Source: Bacillota bacterium (GTDB lineage Bacteria; Bacillota; UBA4882; UBA8346). From it: a stretch of DNA of 8,873 bases. Below the pieces are notes generated by a model. The model saw nothing but the letters and a program-made list of their open reading frames with translations, made no database searches and was not told the origin of the DNA. Below, one piece after another: positions 1-6,758 of the stretch. Location: assembly GCA_028282485.1 (NCBI GenBank), contig JANQHU010000184.1, forward strand, positions 1 through 8,873, in the 5' to 3' direction. The first letter of the stretch is position 1. Every line of letters starts with the position of its first letter. Made by a program: the position numbers and the translations under genes.

Positions 1-128
1 CGTTCTCCTCTTCCGGCCAATTCCAGCGGGTGTAATTCAATATTATTATGTAAATATCTTTTCCATTTTTTATAAACAGTGGCCGAACTCCCTGCATAAG
101 GGATGCAAAAAAGTTTGATAGGCTTCAC
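1..128 (-). CDS. Type II thioesterase (GrsT-like), N-terminal fragment
   Basis: Only the first 42 codons plus two bases are present; the gene continues beyond the left edge. The visible protein starts MKPIKLFCIPYAGSSATVYK and reaches PLELAGRGER near residue 43. The opening strand followed by PYAG-S-A and the later LELAGRGER block are typical of alpha/beta-hydrolase type II thioesterases, which free stalled or mis-primed acyl groups from carrier domains of NRPS or PKS enzymes. The catalytic GxSxG serine would lie outside the window. The start is a GTG at 126-128, preceded by GGAGGAG (134-140) at a 5-nt spacing. It begins 21 nt after the upstream ABC gene ends, so it is very probably the next gene of the same operon. 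The family call is by recognition. The implied link to siderophore synthesis is inference, because no synthetase is visible. Confidence 0.85.
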   Translation of the reverse strand, partial: MKPIKLFCIPYAGSSATVYKKWKRYLHNNIELHPLELAGRGE

Positions 129-149
129 CTTTACTCCTCCATTCTTATC

Positions 150-1907
150 TTAATAAACTGGTTTACAGGCGGAGGGGATCCGCCAACCACTAGTTTGCTG
201 TTGCAAATTCCACAACTTTGCATAAAGTTTGTTATTCACAAGCAATTCCTCATGCTTGCCCTGCTCCGCAACTTTACCTTTATCCAATACAATAATCTGG
301 TCCGCATTGATAACCGTCTTCAAACGATGGGCAATCATGATTACGGTACGCCCCTTAATCAAGCGACTAATGGCCTTCTGCATTTCTAACTCATTTTCCG
401 GATCCAGAGAAGCAGTGGCTTCGTCCAGTAAGACCACCGGGGCCTTTTTAAGCATTGCTCGGGCAATGGAGATTCGTTGTTTTTCTCCACCGGACAAGGT
501 GGACCCCCCTTCTCCCACCATGGTATCATACCCCTGGGGCAGTTTCATGATGAAGTCATGGCAACAAGCTTGCCGGGCCGCTTCTTCTATTTCCGCTTGG
601 GTAGCCTCTGCCCGGCCATAGCGAATATTATTTCTAATGGTGTCTTGAAAGAGATAGACATCTTGAAAGACCATGGCTACTTTTTTCATTAATTTTTCCG
701 GGTCCAGTTCTCTCTGATTGCTCCCCCCAAAAACCAATTGGCCTTGCTGGGGGTCATAAAAGCGAGCAATAAGACGTAAGACCGTACTTTTCCCACTGCC
801 TGAAGGACCCACGATAGCCGTTAATTGGCCAGCCGGCAACTCGAGGGAAACATCATCTAAAACCACTTTTTGATCATAGGCAAAAGTTACATTTTCCAAA
901 CGAATATCATGATTTGGGGGGGAATCTTGCTTCCCGGTCATAAGGGGTTGTTGCAATAATGTAACGATCCGCTCACCAGCTAAAGCATTATACTTAAAGG
1001 CCGGTAGGCGCATAATAGCTACCGTTAAGGGGTCAAAAATATGGGTCCCCACTAACAAAAATAAAGCAAATATCGGCACAGTGAGAGACCCGCCTAAAAT
1101 CAGATAAACACCCACCATGGTGATGAAAGATAATCCCGCCTGCATGAAGGCAATTGCCACTATAAAAAACGGCCCTAGGGCCCCCTCCAGCTTAATACTC
1201 TCTTTCATGAATCGATAAAAAGCCCGTTCCAATCGTTGAAAATTTTCTCCCCGTAAATTATAAGCTTTTAACACTTTCATCCCCAAGAGATATTCCTGCA
1301 AAGAATTCGCTTGCACTAACCTAGCTTCCGAATGGCTAGTGCCAAACTTCCGCTCTAAACCCCGCACGGCCCCTAAAATTAACAAGGTAATTGGAAATCC
1401 GGCAAACATGGCTAATGATAAACGCCAATCCACAAAAAGCATACCCAAAAAGGATAAACTAGGAATAACCAACCCACTAATTACCTGCGGTAAAAAATTG
1501 GTAGCCGCATCTTCCGTCTGCTGGAAATCATTCATAATCATGTTTCCCAGATTAGTAGCATCTTTGCTCAGCAGAAAGCCTAAGGGAAGCTGCCGAATAT
1601 GTTCGGCCAACCTGGCCCGCCCCTGAGCCGAAGCTTCATAGGCCCCACGATAAACAGCTTGGTAAGACCGTTGTTCACACCAAAACACCAGGGCAATAAA
1701 GAGAATCATTCCCCCCCAAAAACTCCATAAAAGCGGCATATTGAGCACCGTCTGCTCGGTGGCGTAATACTCATAAATTACTTTAACCGCCAGCACCATG
1801 AAACCAAAAGGAAACATATTGGCTAAATTGGCAGCAATGGTCCACAGAATGGGTCGAGTCATCTTCTTTATATCACCTACTGTAACATTATATAACTGCC
1901 GCAGCAT
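150..1907 (-). CDS. ABC half-transporter, exporter fold, siderophore-import type (YbtQ/IrtB-like), second of pair
   Basis: 585 aa with a membrane domain (about residues 1-310, six hydrophobic segments) followed by an ATPase domain (about 335-570). In the ATPase I see the A-loop Tyr344, Walker A GPSGSGKST (367-375), Q-loop Gln415, signature LSGGEKQR (471-478), Walker B ending LLDEA (Asp495-Glu496), D-loop SLD (500-502) and switch His527, all intact. It directly follows a second half-transporter, sharing one base in a TAATG junction at 1907, with its own AGGAGGT at 1917-1923. The pair should form a heterodimer. Relatives YbtP/YbtQ and IrtA/IrtB have an exporter fold but import ferric siderophores. 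That role is inferred here from the Fur box, the thioesterase and the regulators. Export of a peptide or metallophore is the main alternative. The last ~12 residues are an unremarkable tail. Confidence 0.85.
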   Translation of the reverse strand: MLRQLYNVTVGDIKKMTRPILWTIAANLANMFPFGFMVLAVKVIYEYYATEQTVLNMPLLWSFWGGMILFIALVFWCEQRSYQAVYRGAYEASAQGRARLAEHIRQLPLGFLLSKDATNLGNMIMNDFQQTEDAATNFLPQVISGLVIPSLSFLGMLFVDWRLSLAMFAGFPITLLILGAVRGLERKFGTSHSEARLVQANSLQEYLLGMKVLKAYNLRGENFQRLERAFYRFMKESIKLEGALGPFFIVAIAFMQAGLSFITMVGVYLILGGSLTVPIFALFLLVGTHIFDPLTVAIMRLPAFKYNALAGERIVTLLQQPLMTGKQDSPPNHDIRLENVTFAYDQKVVLDDVSLELPAGQLTAIVGPSGSGKSTVLRLIARFYDPQQGQLVFGGSNQRELDPEKLMKKVAMVFQDVYLFQDTIRNNIRYGRAEATQAEIEEAARQACCHDFIMKLPQGYDTMVGEGGSTLSGGEKQRISIARAMLKKAPVVLLDEATASLDPENELEMQKAISRLIKGRTVIMIAHRLKTVINADQIIVLDKGKVAEQGKHEELLVNNKLYAKLWNLQQQTSGWRIPSACKPVY

Positions 1908-3721
1908 TACACTGGTACCTCCTTTTTCCCTAACTCACCAATTTGCCAATCCTCTGAAGTGGTATAGGCTTGCCACATACTTTGATATAAGGAGTTCCGG
2001 GAAAGAAGGTCGCGATGACTACCCATATCGTCAATTTTGCCTTCCCGTAGAACGATAATCTGATTGGCCTCACAAATGGTAGTCAGCCGATGGGCGATAA
2101 TCAGAACCGTCTTATCCTTGATCAGTTCTTGTAAAGCAACTTGCATTTGCGATTCGTTTTCCGGATCCGCATAGGCAGTTGCTTCATCTAAGATCAAAAT
2201 TGGGGCGTTCTTTAAAATAGCTCGAGCTACCGAAACTCTTTGTTCCTCCCCCCCCGAGAGATAGACCCCTTCTTCACCAATCACAGTATCATAACCTTGG
2301 GGTAGTTCTGCAATAAAATTGTGGCACTGGGCCGCCCGGGCGGCGGCATAAACCTCTTCGGGAGTAGCATCTGGTTTGCCAATTAAAATATTATTATAAA
2401 GAGTATCCGAAAAAAGAAACGTATCCTGAAACACAAAGGATAAAACATCCATCAAATCCTTGGTCTTCATTTCACGAATATCCACTCCCCCAATGGTAAT
2501 GCTTCCCTCTTTCACATCCCAAAAGCGGGGAAGTAATTGGGCAATGGTTGATTTACCCGAACCCGAAGGCCCGACTAAAGCGGTAAGCTGGCCTGGCGGA
2601 GCGGTAAAGCTGATTTTTTTTAAAACCTCAACACTTTCTTTGGCATCATAAGCGAAAGAGACCTCGCGAAACTCAATTGCAAATGAGGTTGGTTTCTGCC
2701 CTTTTTGGGGCTCAGCAATAGTTTTTTCTGCAAAAATACGGTCAATCCGTTTGACCCCTTCGGCAATGATGTTTAAGCTAGAGGCAAAACTATTAAGCTT
2801 AAAAATCGGGGTGGAAACCCCCGGAGCAATCACCAGAAAAAAGAGCAAGGTAATGGCAAAAGCCACATTTTGTGGGTCCCCACTGAGCAGAAAGAGACCC
2901 ACTGGTAAAATAAAAGTTGCTAACGATAGCACAACAACCCGAAAAGAAACATAACTGTTTTGAAAATTATCCGTATATTGAACACAAAATTTTTGATAAT
3001 TCAACATATCTTGATAAAATCTTCGAAAGGAATGCACGGTTTGCCCAAAAACTTTTATCGCCGGCATGCCTTTGACGTATTGCACGGAAGAAGTATTAAT
3101 TTCTTCCAGAGCATCAAAATATTCTTTCAGCCCCACATGAGCCTTTTTGCCAGCCATCATTGAAAATTGAATGAAAAAACCAAAAACAATGGGAAGAATA
3201 CTTGCCAAAGCAAACCAGATATTCAAAAAAAACATAAAACCAATCATTAAAACTAGCATAACCACCGTATTAATTAAATCTGGAAATTGATGAGCAATAA
3301 AAATTTCTATTTTTTCTACGTCCAGCTCAATAATTTTTTTCAATTTACCAGTGGCATTTTTATTAAAAAATCCCATAGGCAGATCTCCCAAGTGATCCGC
3401 CAACCGAACCCGTATCCCATACAAGATCCGAAAGGCGGCAATATGCCCCAACATTCCGCCGATGTACATCAAAAAGTACCCCAAGATCATCCCCAGGCCT
3501 CCCCTGAGGGCCCAAGTTATCAGCAAAGAACTATCAATTTTCTTAGTATCTGCAGCATGTTTTAATAGTTCCGCCATCACTTCATAGACCGCAATAAACG
3601 GAATCAATAAAAACAAGACACTAACCGTTGATATAATTCCCGCCCAAATCATCAGGGCTTTTTTCTCACCCGCTAATTCGATCAGCCTGAATAAACCAGT
3701 CTCGCTTTTCAACAACCTCAT
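1907..3721 (-). CDS. ABC half-transporter, exporter fold, siderophore-import type (YbtP/IrtA-like), first of pair
   Basis: 604 aa, with a membrane domain (about residues 20-330) and an ATPase domain (about 348-585). Visible motifs are A-loop Tyr358, Walker A GPSGSGKST (384-392), Q-loop Gln432, signature LSGGEEQR (488-495), Walker B ILILDEA (508-514) and switch His544. The stretch after Walker B reads ATAYADPENE, so the D-loop is Y-A-D rather than S-L-D; similar ATAFADPENE stretches occur, as I recall, in YbtP/YbtQ-type importers. There is no extra N-terminal siderophore-reductase domain such as IrtA carries. The ATG at 3719-3721 lies inside the end of the upstream ECF ATPase gene (56-nt overlap) and is preceded by AAGGGG with a short spacer, which suggests translational coupling. 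TTG codons 3 and 4 are possible alternative starts. It probably forms a heterodimer with the next gene product. The substrate is inferred, not shown. Confidence 0.85.
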   Translation of the reverse strand: MRLLKSETGLFRLIELAGEKKALMIWAGIISTVSVLFLLIPFIAVYEVMAELLKHAADTKKIDSSLLITWALRGGLGMILGYFLMYIGGMLGHIAAFRILYGIRVRLADHLGDLPMGFFNKNATGKLKKIIELDVEKIEIFIAHQFPDLINTVVMLVLMIGFMFFLNIWFALASILPIVFGFFIQFSMMAGKKAHVGLKEYFDALEEINTSSVQYVKGMPAIKVFGQTVHSFRRFYQDMLNYQKFCVQYTDNFQNSYVSFRVVVLSLATFILPVGLFLLSGDPQNVAFAITLLFFLVIAPGVSTPIFKLNSFASSLNIIAEGVKRIDRIFAEKTIAEPQKGQKPTSFAIEFREVSFAYDAKESVEVLKKISFTAPPGQLTALVGPSGSGKSTIAQLLPRFWDVKEGSITIGGVDIREMKTKDLMDVLSFVFQDTFLFSDTLYNNILIGKPDATPEEVYAAARAAQCHNFIAELPQGYDTVIGEEGVYLSGGEEQRVSVARAILKNAPILILDEATAYADPENESQMQVALQELIKDKTVLIIAHRLTTICEANQIIVLREGKIDDMGSHRDLLSRNSLYQSMWQAYTTSEDWQIGELGKKEVPV

Positions 3722-5177
3722 CGCCCCTTATAAAAAAGTCTTTTAACTTTTTTACCCCTTCAAAATCCGTAGCGTAATAATCTTGCACCACGCCATTCTC
3801 CAAATGTAATACATGAGAACAACATTTTAAGATGAATTCTAAATCATGGGTAATAATAATCACTAACTTGGTTTCTTTTTTGATCTCTTCAATAGCTCTA
3901 GCCATCCGTAGCATATGGCAGTAATCGAGACCACTGGTAGGTTCATCAAAGACCAAATATTTTTTTTTACAATTCAAGGCAGAAGCAATCGCCACCCGTT
4001 GCTTCTGTCCCCCGGACAAGGACATAGGATGCAATTCCTTGGCAAAAGTTAAATCTAATTCCGCTAAAATTCGTTCTTCATTAACTGTATCTGCCGACTT
4101 CCTAGTCAGTAATAATTCCTCCATTACACTTTCCGTGAACAACTGCCGGTTGACATCTTGCATAACTAAATAGGAATTTTTAATTCGTTCTTTACAAGAA
4201 AGTGGTTTTTCCGCAGCAATAGTTCCTTTACAACCTTTTAAACCACAGAAACACTCCACAAAAGTACTTTTTCCAGCGCCGTTTTTGCCAATTACAGCAA
4301 CCGTTTGCCCATAAGGAATCGTCAGGGATTTAATATCTAATACATTTTGCGAACCATAGGCATATTGCACTTTAGAAAAAGTTACTTTTTCTTTACGAGA
4401 CTTGTATTTTCTAGCACAAACTGTTAAATCCATTAAATCAAGGGCGCGCAACCCCATTTCCCCCCGTTTGATGGCATCCGTTTTCTTTAACTCTTCTTTG
4501 TTATAATTAGCAACAATTTTACCGTTTTCCATATAGTAAAACCGGTCTACCAAGTCCATTAAGTAATAAAGCCTGTGTTCCGCTATCACAACGGTTTTCC
4601 CCTCTTTTTTCAAAATGCCGATAATCTTTTGTAAATCTTTAATAGTACCAGCATCTAAATTAGACGAAGGTTCATCCAAGACAAAAATTTCGGACATAGT
4701 CGCATGAACCGAAGCACAGGCTACTTTTTGTTTTTCTCCCCCTGATAAATTAAAAATATTACGACCCACCAAATCTTTTATTTGAAATAAATTAACGGTT
4801 TTTTCAATTCTACGCCAAATTTCCGGCGGCGCAATTCCTTGATTTTCACAACCAAAAGCCAGTTCATCCACCGTATCCAGATTAAAAAACTGAGAACGTG
4901 GGTTCTGAAAGACACTGCCAACGATTTTGGACACCTCTTGAATCTTCACTTTTTGAGGATTCAACCCATTTACACAAACTTCTCCCCGGATAGCTCCGTG
5001 ATAATAAGTAGGAATCAATCCATTGATAAGCCGCATTACCGTAGTTTTCCCACAGCCACTCTGCCCGCAAAAGACAACACATTCTCCTTTTCTAATTTTA
5101 AAACTAGCATCTATCAGAGAATAATCTGCCTTTTCTTCACCATAACCAAAGGAGACTTTTTTAAATTCAATCATCAT
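3666..5177 (-). CDS. ECF transporter ATPase, two fused ATP-binding domains (EcfA-EcfA' type)
   Basis: 503 aa made of two complete ABC domains. Domain 1 has Walker A GQSGCGKTT (38-46), Q-loop FQNPRSQFF (Gln91), signature LSGGEKQ (144-150), Walker B with Asp168-Glu169 and switch His201. Domain 2 has GKNGAGKST (297-305), Gln340, LSGGQKQR (387-394), Asp411-Glu412 and His444. The QNPxSQF stretch matches the Q-helix region of energy-coupling-factor ATPases, which drive the T component. Fused two-domain versions such as YkoD are typical of transporters with a dedicated energy module. It sits 19 nt downstream of the T component gene, and its 3' end overlaps the next gene by 56 nt. The ribosome binding site is weak. 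MM at the start leaves a one-codon ambiguity. Both sites keep their catalytic residues, so both should hydrolyse ATP. Confidence 0.9.
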   Translation of the reverse strand: MMIEFKKVSFGYGEEKADYSLIDASFKIRKGECVVFCGQSGCGKTTVMRLINGLIPTYYHGAIRGEVCVNGLNPQKVKIQEVSKIVGSVFQNPRSQFFNLDTVDELAFGCENQGIAPPEIWRRIEKTVNLFQIKDLVGRNIFNLSGGEKQKVACASVHATMSEIFVLDEPSSNLDAGTIKDLQKIIGILKKEGKTVVIAEHRLYYLMDLVDRFYYMENGKIVANYNKEELKKTDAIKRGEMGLRALDLMDLTVCARKYKSRKEKVTFSKVQYAYGSQNVLDIKSLTIPYGQTVAVIGKNGAGKSTFVECFCGLKGCKGTIAAEKPLSCKERIKNSYLVMQDVNRQLFTESVMEELLLTRKSADTVNEERILAELDLTFAKELHPMSLSGGQKQRVAIASALNCKKKYLVFDEPTSGLDYCHMLRMARAIEEIKKETKLVIIITHDLEFILKCCSHVLHLENGVVQDYYATDFEGVKKLKDFFIRGDEVVEKRDWFIQADRISG

Positions 5178-5196
5178 AATTCACTCACAATCTTCT

Positions 5197-5904
5197 TCAA
5201 TTAAAAACGGTTACCACCAACATCAACGTTGCCGCCACCAAGACCAACCAGTCTCTAAGGCAAAAGCCAATCTCTACCAAATGAGTTCTTTTAACATCGG
5301 AGCCAAGTCCGCGAGTCAAAGCCGCGGCCGAAAGTTCCTCCCCGATTTTTACTAACGAAAATAACAACGGAACAAAAATATATTCCAACATGGTCAGAGG
5401 TTTAGTTAGCGCATTTCGTACTGATAACCCAATCCCTCTCAGTTTCATGGCTTTGTTAATCGCCATCCATTCCTCCCTCACGGTAGGAAAAAAACGAAAC
5501 AGCACTGTGATAGGAATAATCACGCACTTAGGCATCCGCAGACTCTCCAACGCTACCACCAACTCACTAATTTTAGTGGTACTAATCAATAAATAAACCA
5601 TCATCAGAAAAGGTAGATAAACATGTATCATTCTTGAAAATACGGTCCAAACTGCCCCGAGCATTTCTGGAAAAAATCCCGCCACCCCGTCAACCACCAT
5701 GACTACCACATAAATAGCTCCAAATCCTAACAGCTGAAGAAACAAGCCATTTAAACCTAATAGGATCGCCATAAACCCAAAAACCAGACTTTCGTTCCAA
5801 CCGACACTCCCTTGAAAAACAATAATATTAATAATGAGTAACAATAACCCCTTAGTTCGAGGATCTAACCAAAAACGTCGGTTATCCGCCACATACGTTA
5901 GCAT
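5197..5904 (-). CDS. ECF transporter transmembrane (T) component, EcfT/CbiQ family
   Basis: 235 aa. Hydrophobic segments lie at about residues 18-32, 38-56, 58-76, 92-108 and 214-233. An amphipathic cytoplasmic region between them carries the two coupling motifs expected in EcfT, an A-x-x-x-R-G in AMKLRG (152-157) and another in AALTRG (194-199). These helices dock into the grooves of the two ATPase domains and transmit ATP hydrolysis to the S component. The ATG at 5902-5904 follows the S-component stop by only 4 nt; the nearest purine-rich stretch is a GGGGAT about 13 nt upstream, so translation is likely coupled. The order S-T-AA points to a self-contained (group I) ECF transporter rather than one borrowing a shared module. 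Confidence 0.9.
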   Translation of the reverse strand: MLTYVADNRRFWLDPRTKGLLLLIINIIVFQGSVGWNESLVFGFMAILLGLNGLFLQLLGFGAIYVVVMVVDGVAGFFPEMLGAVWTVFSRMIHVYLPFLMMVYLLISTTKISELVVALESLRMPKCVIIPITVLFRFFPTVREEWMAINKAMKLRGIGLSVRNALTKPLTMLEYIFVPLLFSLVKIGEELSAAALTRGLGSDVKRTHLVEIGFCLRDWLVLVAATLMLVVTVFN

Positions 5905-5908
5905 TTAT

Positions 5909-6499
5909 CTACACAATCCCCGCTTTAACAAAATGTTTTTTAAGAATCTTTTTTCCAAGCAAAGTTCCAAAGAAAGCAACCACCATAATCGCTAAAATCA
6001 TCGCAAATAACACCCAGAGGGGAGTGAGTGCTTTTAAAGCCTCCACATAAGCCCCTTCATAATAGGCCGCTGTCTTTTCAAACCAGAGATCTCTCATCAA
6101 CCAATAAGGAAGATAACCACAGATCATCCAACAAGAAAAAATAGAATATCCCAACAAATTCCACTTAAAACTTCTATACTTTCCGATTCCAGTAACCAAC
6201 TCCGCCAGAAGACCACAAACTATGGGAATAACAAAGCCGGTCCAAACCCCCAACATCATCCCTAACAACAAGGCAAGTATAGTCGACATCAGTAAAATTG
6301 CCCCCCGTTTTGGAACCTTAGCTAAATATAACATGTAGATTATTCCTCCAATTAAAGCTGTTGGAAGCGGCATGAGCAAAAACACGATGGGTATTCCCCC
6401 CATAAACATCTGAATTACCATAAACACTATAAAATAAATTGTGGTAAAAATACCCACGGTAATAAAATCTTTCACTTGCAGTTTATCCCTTTTTTCCAT
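5909..6499 (-). CDS. ECF transporter substrate-binding (S) component, Trep_Strep/MptD-like, substrate unknown
   Basis: 196 aa from the chosen start MEKRDKLQVKDFITVGIFTT. This opening, followed by about five or six hydrophobic segments (roughly residues 12-35, 38-56, 65-84, 85-102, 115-132 and 160-182), matches the Trep_Strep/MptD-like family of putative ECF S components, identified by recognition. I chose the ATG at 6497-6499 because GGAGGTT (6505-6511) precedes it at 5-nt spacing. An upstream in-frame ATG at 6550 has no ribosome binding site and would fall almost at the predicted transcription start. It is the first gene of the operon, just downstream of a Fur box, so an iron-related substrate (ferric metallophore, its precursor, or heme) is likely. 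No family member's ligand can be read from the sequence. Confidence 0.85.
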   Translation of the reverse strand: MEKRDKLQVKDFITVGIFTTIYFIVFMVIQMFMGGIPIVFLLMPLPTALIGGIIYMLYLAKVPKRGAILLMSTILALLLGMMLGVWTGFVIPIVCGLLAELVTGIGKYRSFKWNLLGYSIFSCWMICGYLPYWLMRDLWFEKTAAYYEGAYVEALKALTPLWVLFAMILAIMVVAFFGTLLGKKILKKHFVKAGIV

Positions 6500-6504
6500 C
6501 CGAG

Positions 6505-6511
6505 AACCTCC
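6505..6511 (-). promoter_or_regulatory. Ribosome binding site fixing the S-component start
   Basis: GGAGGTT on the minus strand, 5 nt before the ATG at 6497-6499. It decides the start against the longer reading frame beginning at 6550, which has only AT-rich sequence ahead of it. Confidence 0.8.
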
Positions 6512-6558
6512 ATTTGCTTTATTTAATATATTCAATCTTGCATCAGTCATTAAAATTT

Positions 6559-6588
6559 AATATAATTGATACTGATAATCAGTTTCAT
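6559..6588 (-). promoter_or_regulatory. Candidate SigA-type promoter of the transport operon
   Basis: On the minus strand ATGAAA (6583-6588, 4 of 6 to TTGACA) is followed after 18 nt by TATATT (6559-6564, 5 of 6 to TATAAT). This predicts a start near 6552 and a leader of about 53 nt. The -35 is weak and the spacer slightly long, as is common for promoters that need an activator. The spacer is almost entirely filled by the Fur box. Confidence 0.45.
6567..6587. promoter_or_regulatory. Fur box (iron-responsive operator)
   Basis: A 21-bp inverted repeat. The core ACTGATAATCAGT is a perfect 6-1-6 palindrome, and the outer TGA/TCA arms also pair, leaving a single mismatched pair. Against the extended Fur consensus (core GATAATGATAATCATTATC) I count 18 matches of 21 (16 of 19 in the core). 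It lies between the -35 and -10 of the leftward operon promoter, so Fur loaded with iron would block RNA polymerase. The motif is seen directly; binding by Fur rather than a paralogue such as PerR or Zur is inferred. Confidence 0.75.
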
Positions 6589-6643
6589 GTAATCTATTTT
6601 TAGTTTACTTGAAAAACCCTGTACTAGTCAATGCGAGTTAAAC

Positions 6644-6675
6644 TTTTTCGTCCTTTTCAGGTTTTTTTTCGTCCT
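6644..6675. repeat. Paired direct repeats, probable AraC-family operator
   Basis: TTTTTCGTCCT occurs at 6644-6654 and again exactly at 6665-6675, a period of 21 bp or two helical turns. AraC-family proteins carry two helix-turn-helix units and classically bind direct half-site pairs with about this spacing. The pair lies between the divergent transport operon and the AraC-family gene, roughly 55-90 bp upstream of the candidate leftward -35 and about 45-75 bp upstream of a candidate rightward -10. It could therefore serve activation of the operon, autoregulation, or both. The repeat is seen; the binder is inferred. Confidence 0.55.
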
Positions 6676-6719
6676 ACAGCGTAAAATCAAAAAAAACAAG
6701 TAAAACAATTTAGAGCAAA

Positions 6720-6725
6720 TATAGT
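6720..6725 (+). promoter_or_regulatory. Candidate -10 element of the AraC-family gene
   Basis: TATAGT (5 of 6 to TATAAT) stands about 20 nt before the ribosome binding site. The sequence 17 nt upstream (CAAGTA) is a poor -35, which would fit a promoter needing an activator at the repeats ending at 6675. An alternative TTGAAA at 6609-6614 has no good -10 partner. Confidence 0.3.
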
Positions 6726-6744
6726 TAAGTAGCAACTAAATAAG

Positions 6745-6752
6745 AAGAGGTG
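6745..6752 (+). promoter_or_regulatory. Ribosome binding site fixing the AraC-family start
   Basis: AAGAGGTG (7 of 8 to AGGAGGTG) is 6 nt before a GTG at 6759-6761. An in-frame GTG at 6750-6752 is part of this ribosome binding site itself and so cannot use it. This favours the start at 6759. Confidence 0.7.
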
Positions 6753-6758
6753 AAAAGC

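Noticed and set aside
229..621. Plus-strand open frame of 130 codons
   Set aside because: It is antisense to the ATPase domain of the second half-transporter, whose motifs are all intact, so it is a shadow frame.
1171..1182. Perfect 12-bp palindrome GGCCCTAGGGCC
   Set aside because: It lies within conserved-length coding sequence of the second half-transporter and can be explained by Gly-Ala-Leu-Gly-Pro codons; no partner copies were seen.
4839..5204. Plus-strand open frame of 121 codons
   Set aside because: It lies opposite the intact ECF ATPase gene, has no family resemblance and no convincing ribosome binding site; it is an antisense shadow.
6500..6550. N-terminal extension of the S component from an ATG at 6550
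   Set aside because: It has no ribosome binding site, would start almost at the predicted transcription start, and a strong GGAGGTT serves the ATG at 6499.
6549..6561. AT-only palindrome ATTAAAATTTAAT near the predicted operon start
   Set aside because: Such symmetry is frequent in AT-rich promoter DNA and it resembles no known operator.
6750..6758. GTG at 6750 as start of the AraC-family protein
   Set aside because: It overlaps the only good ribosome binding site; the GTG at 6759 has correct spacing.
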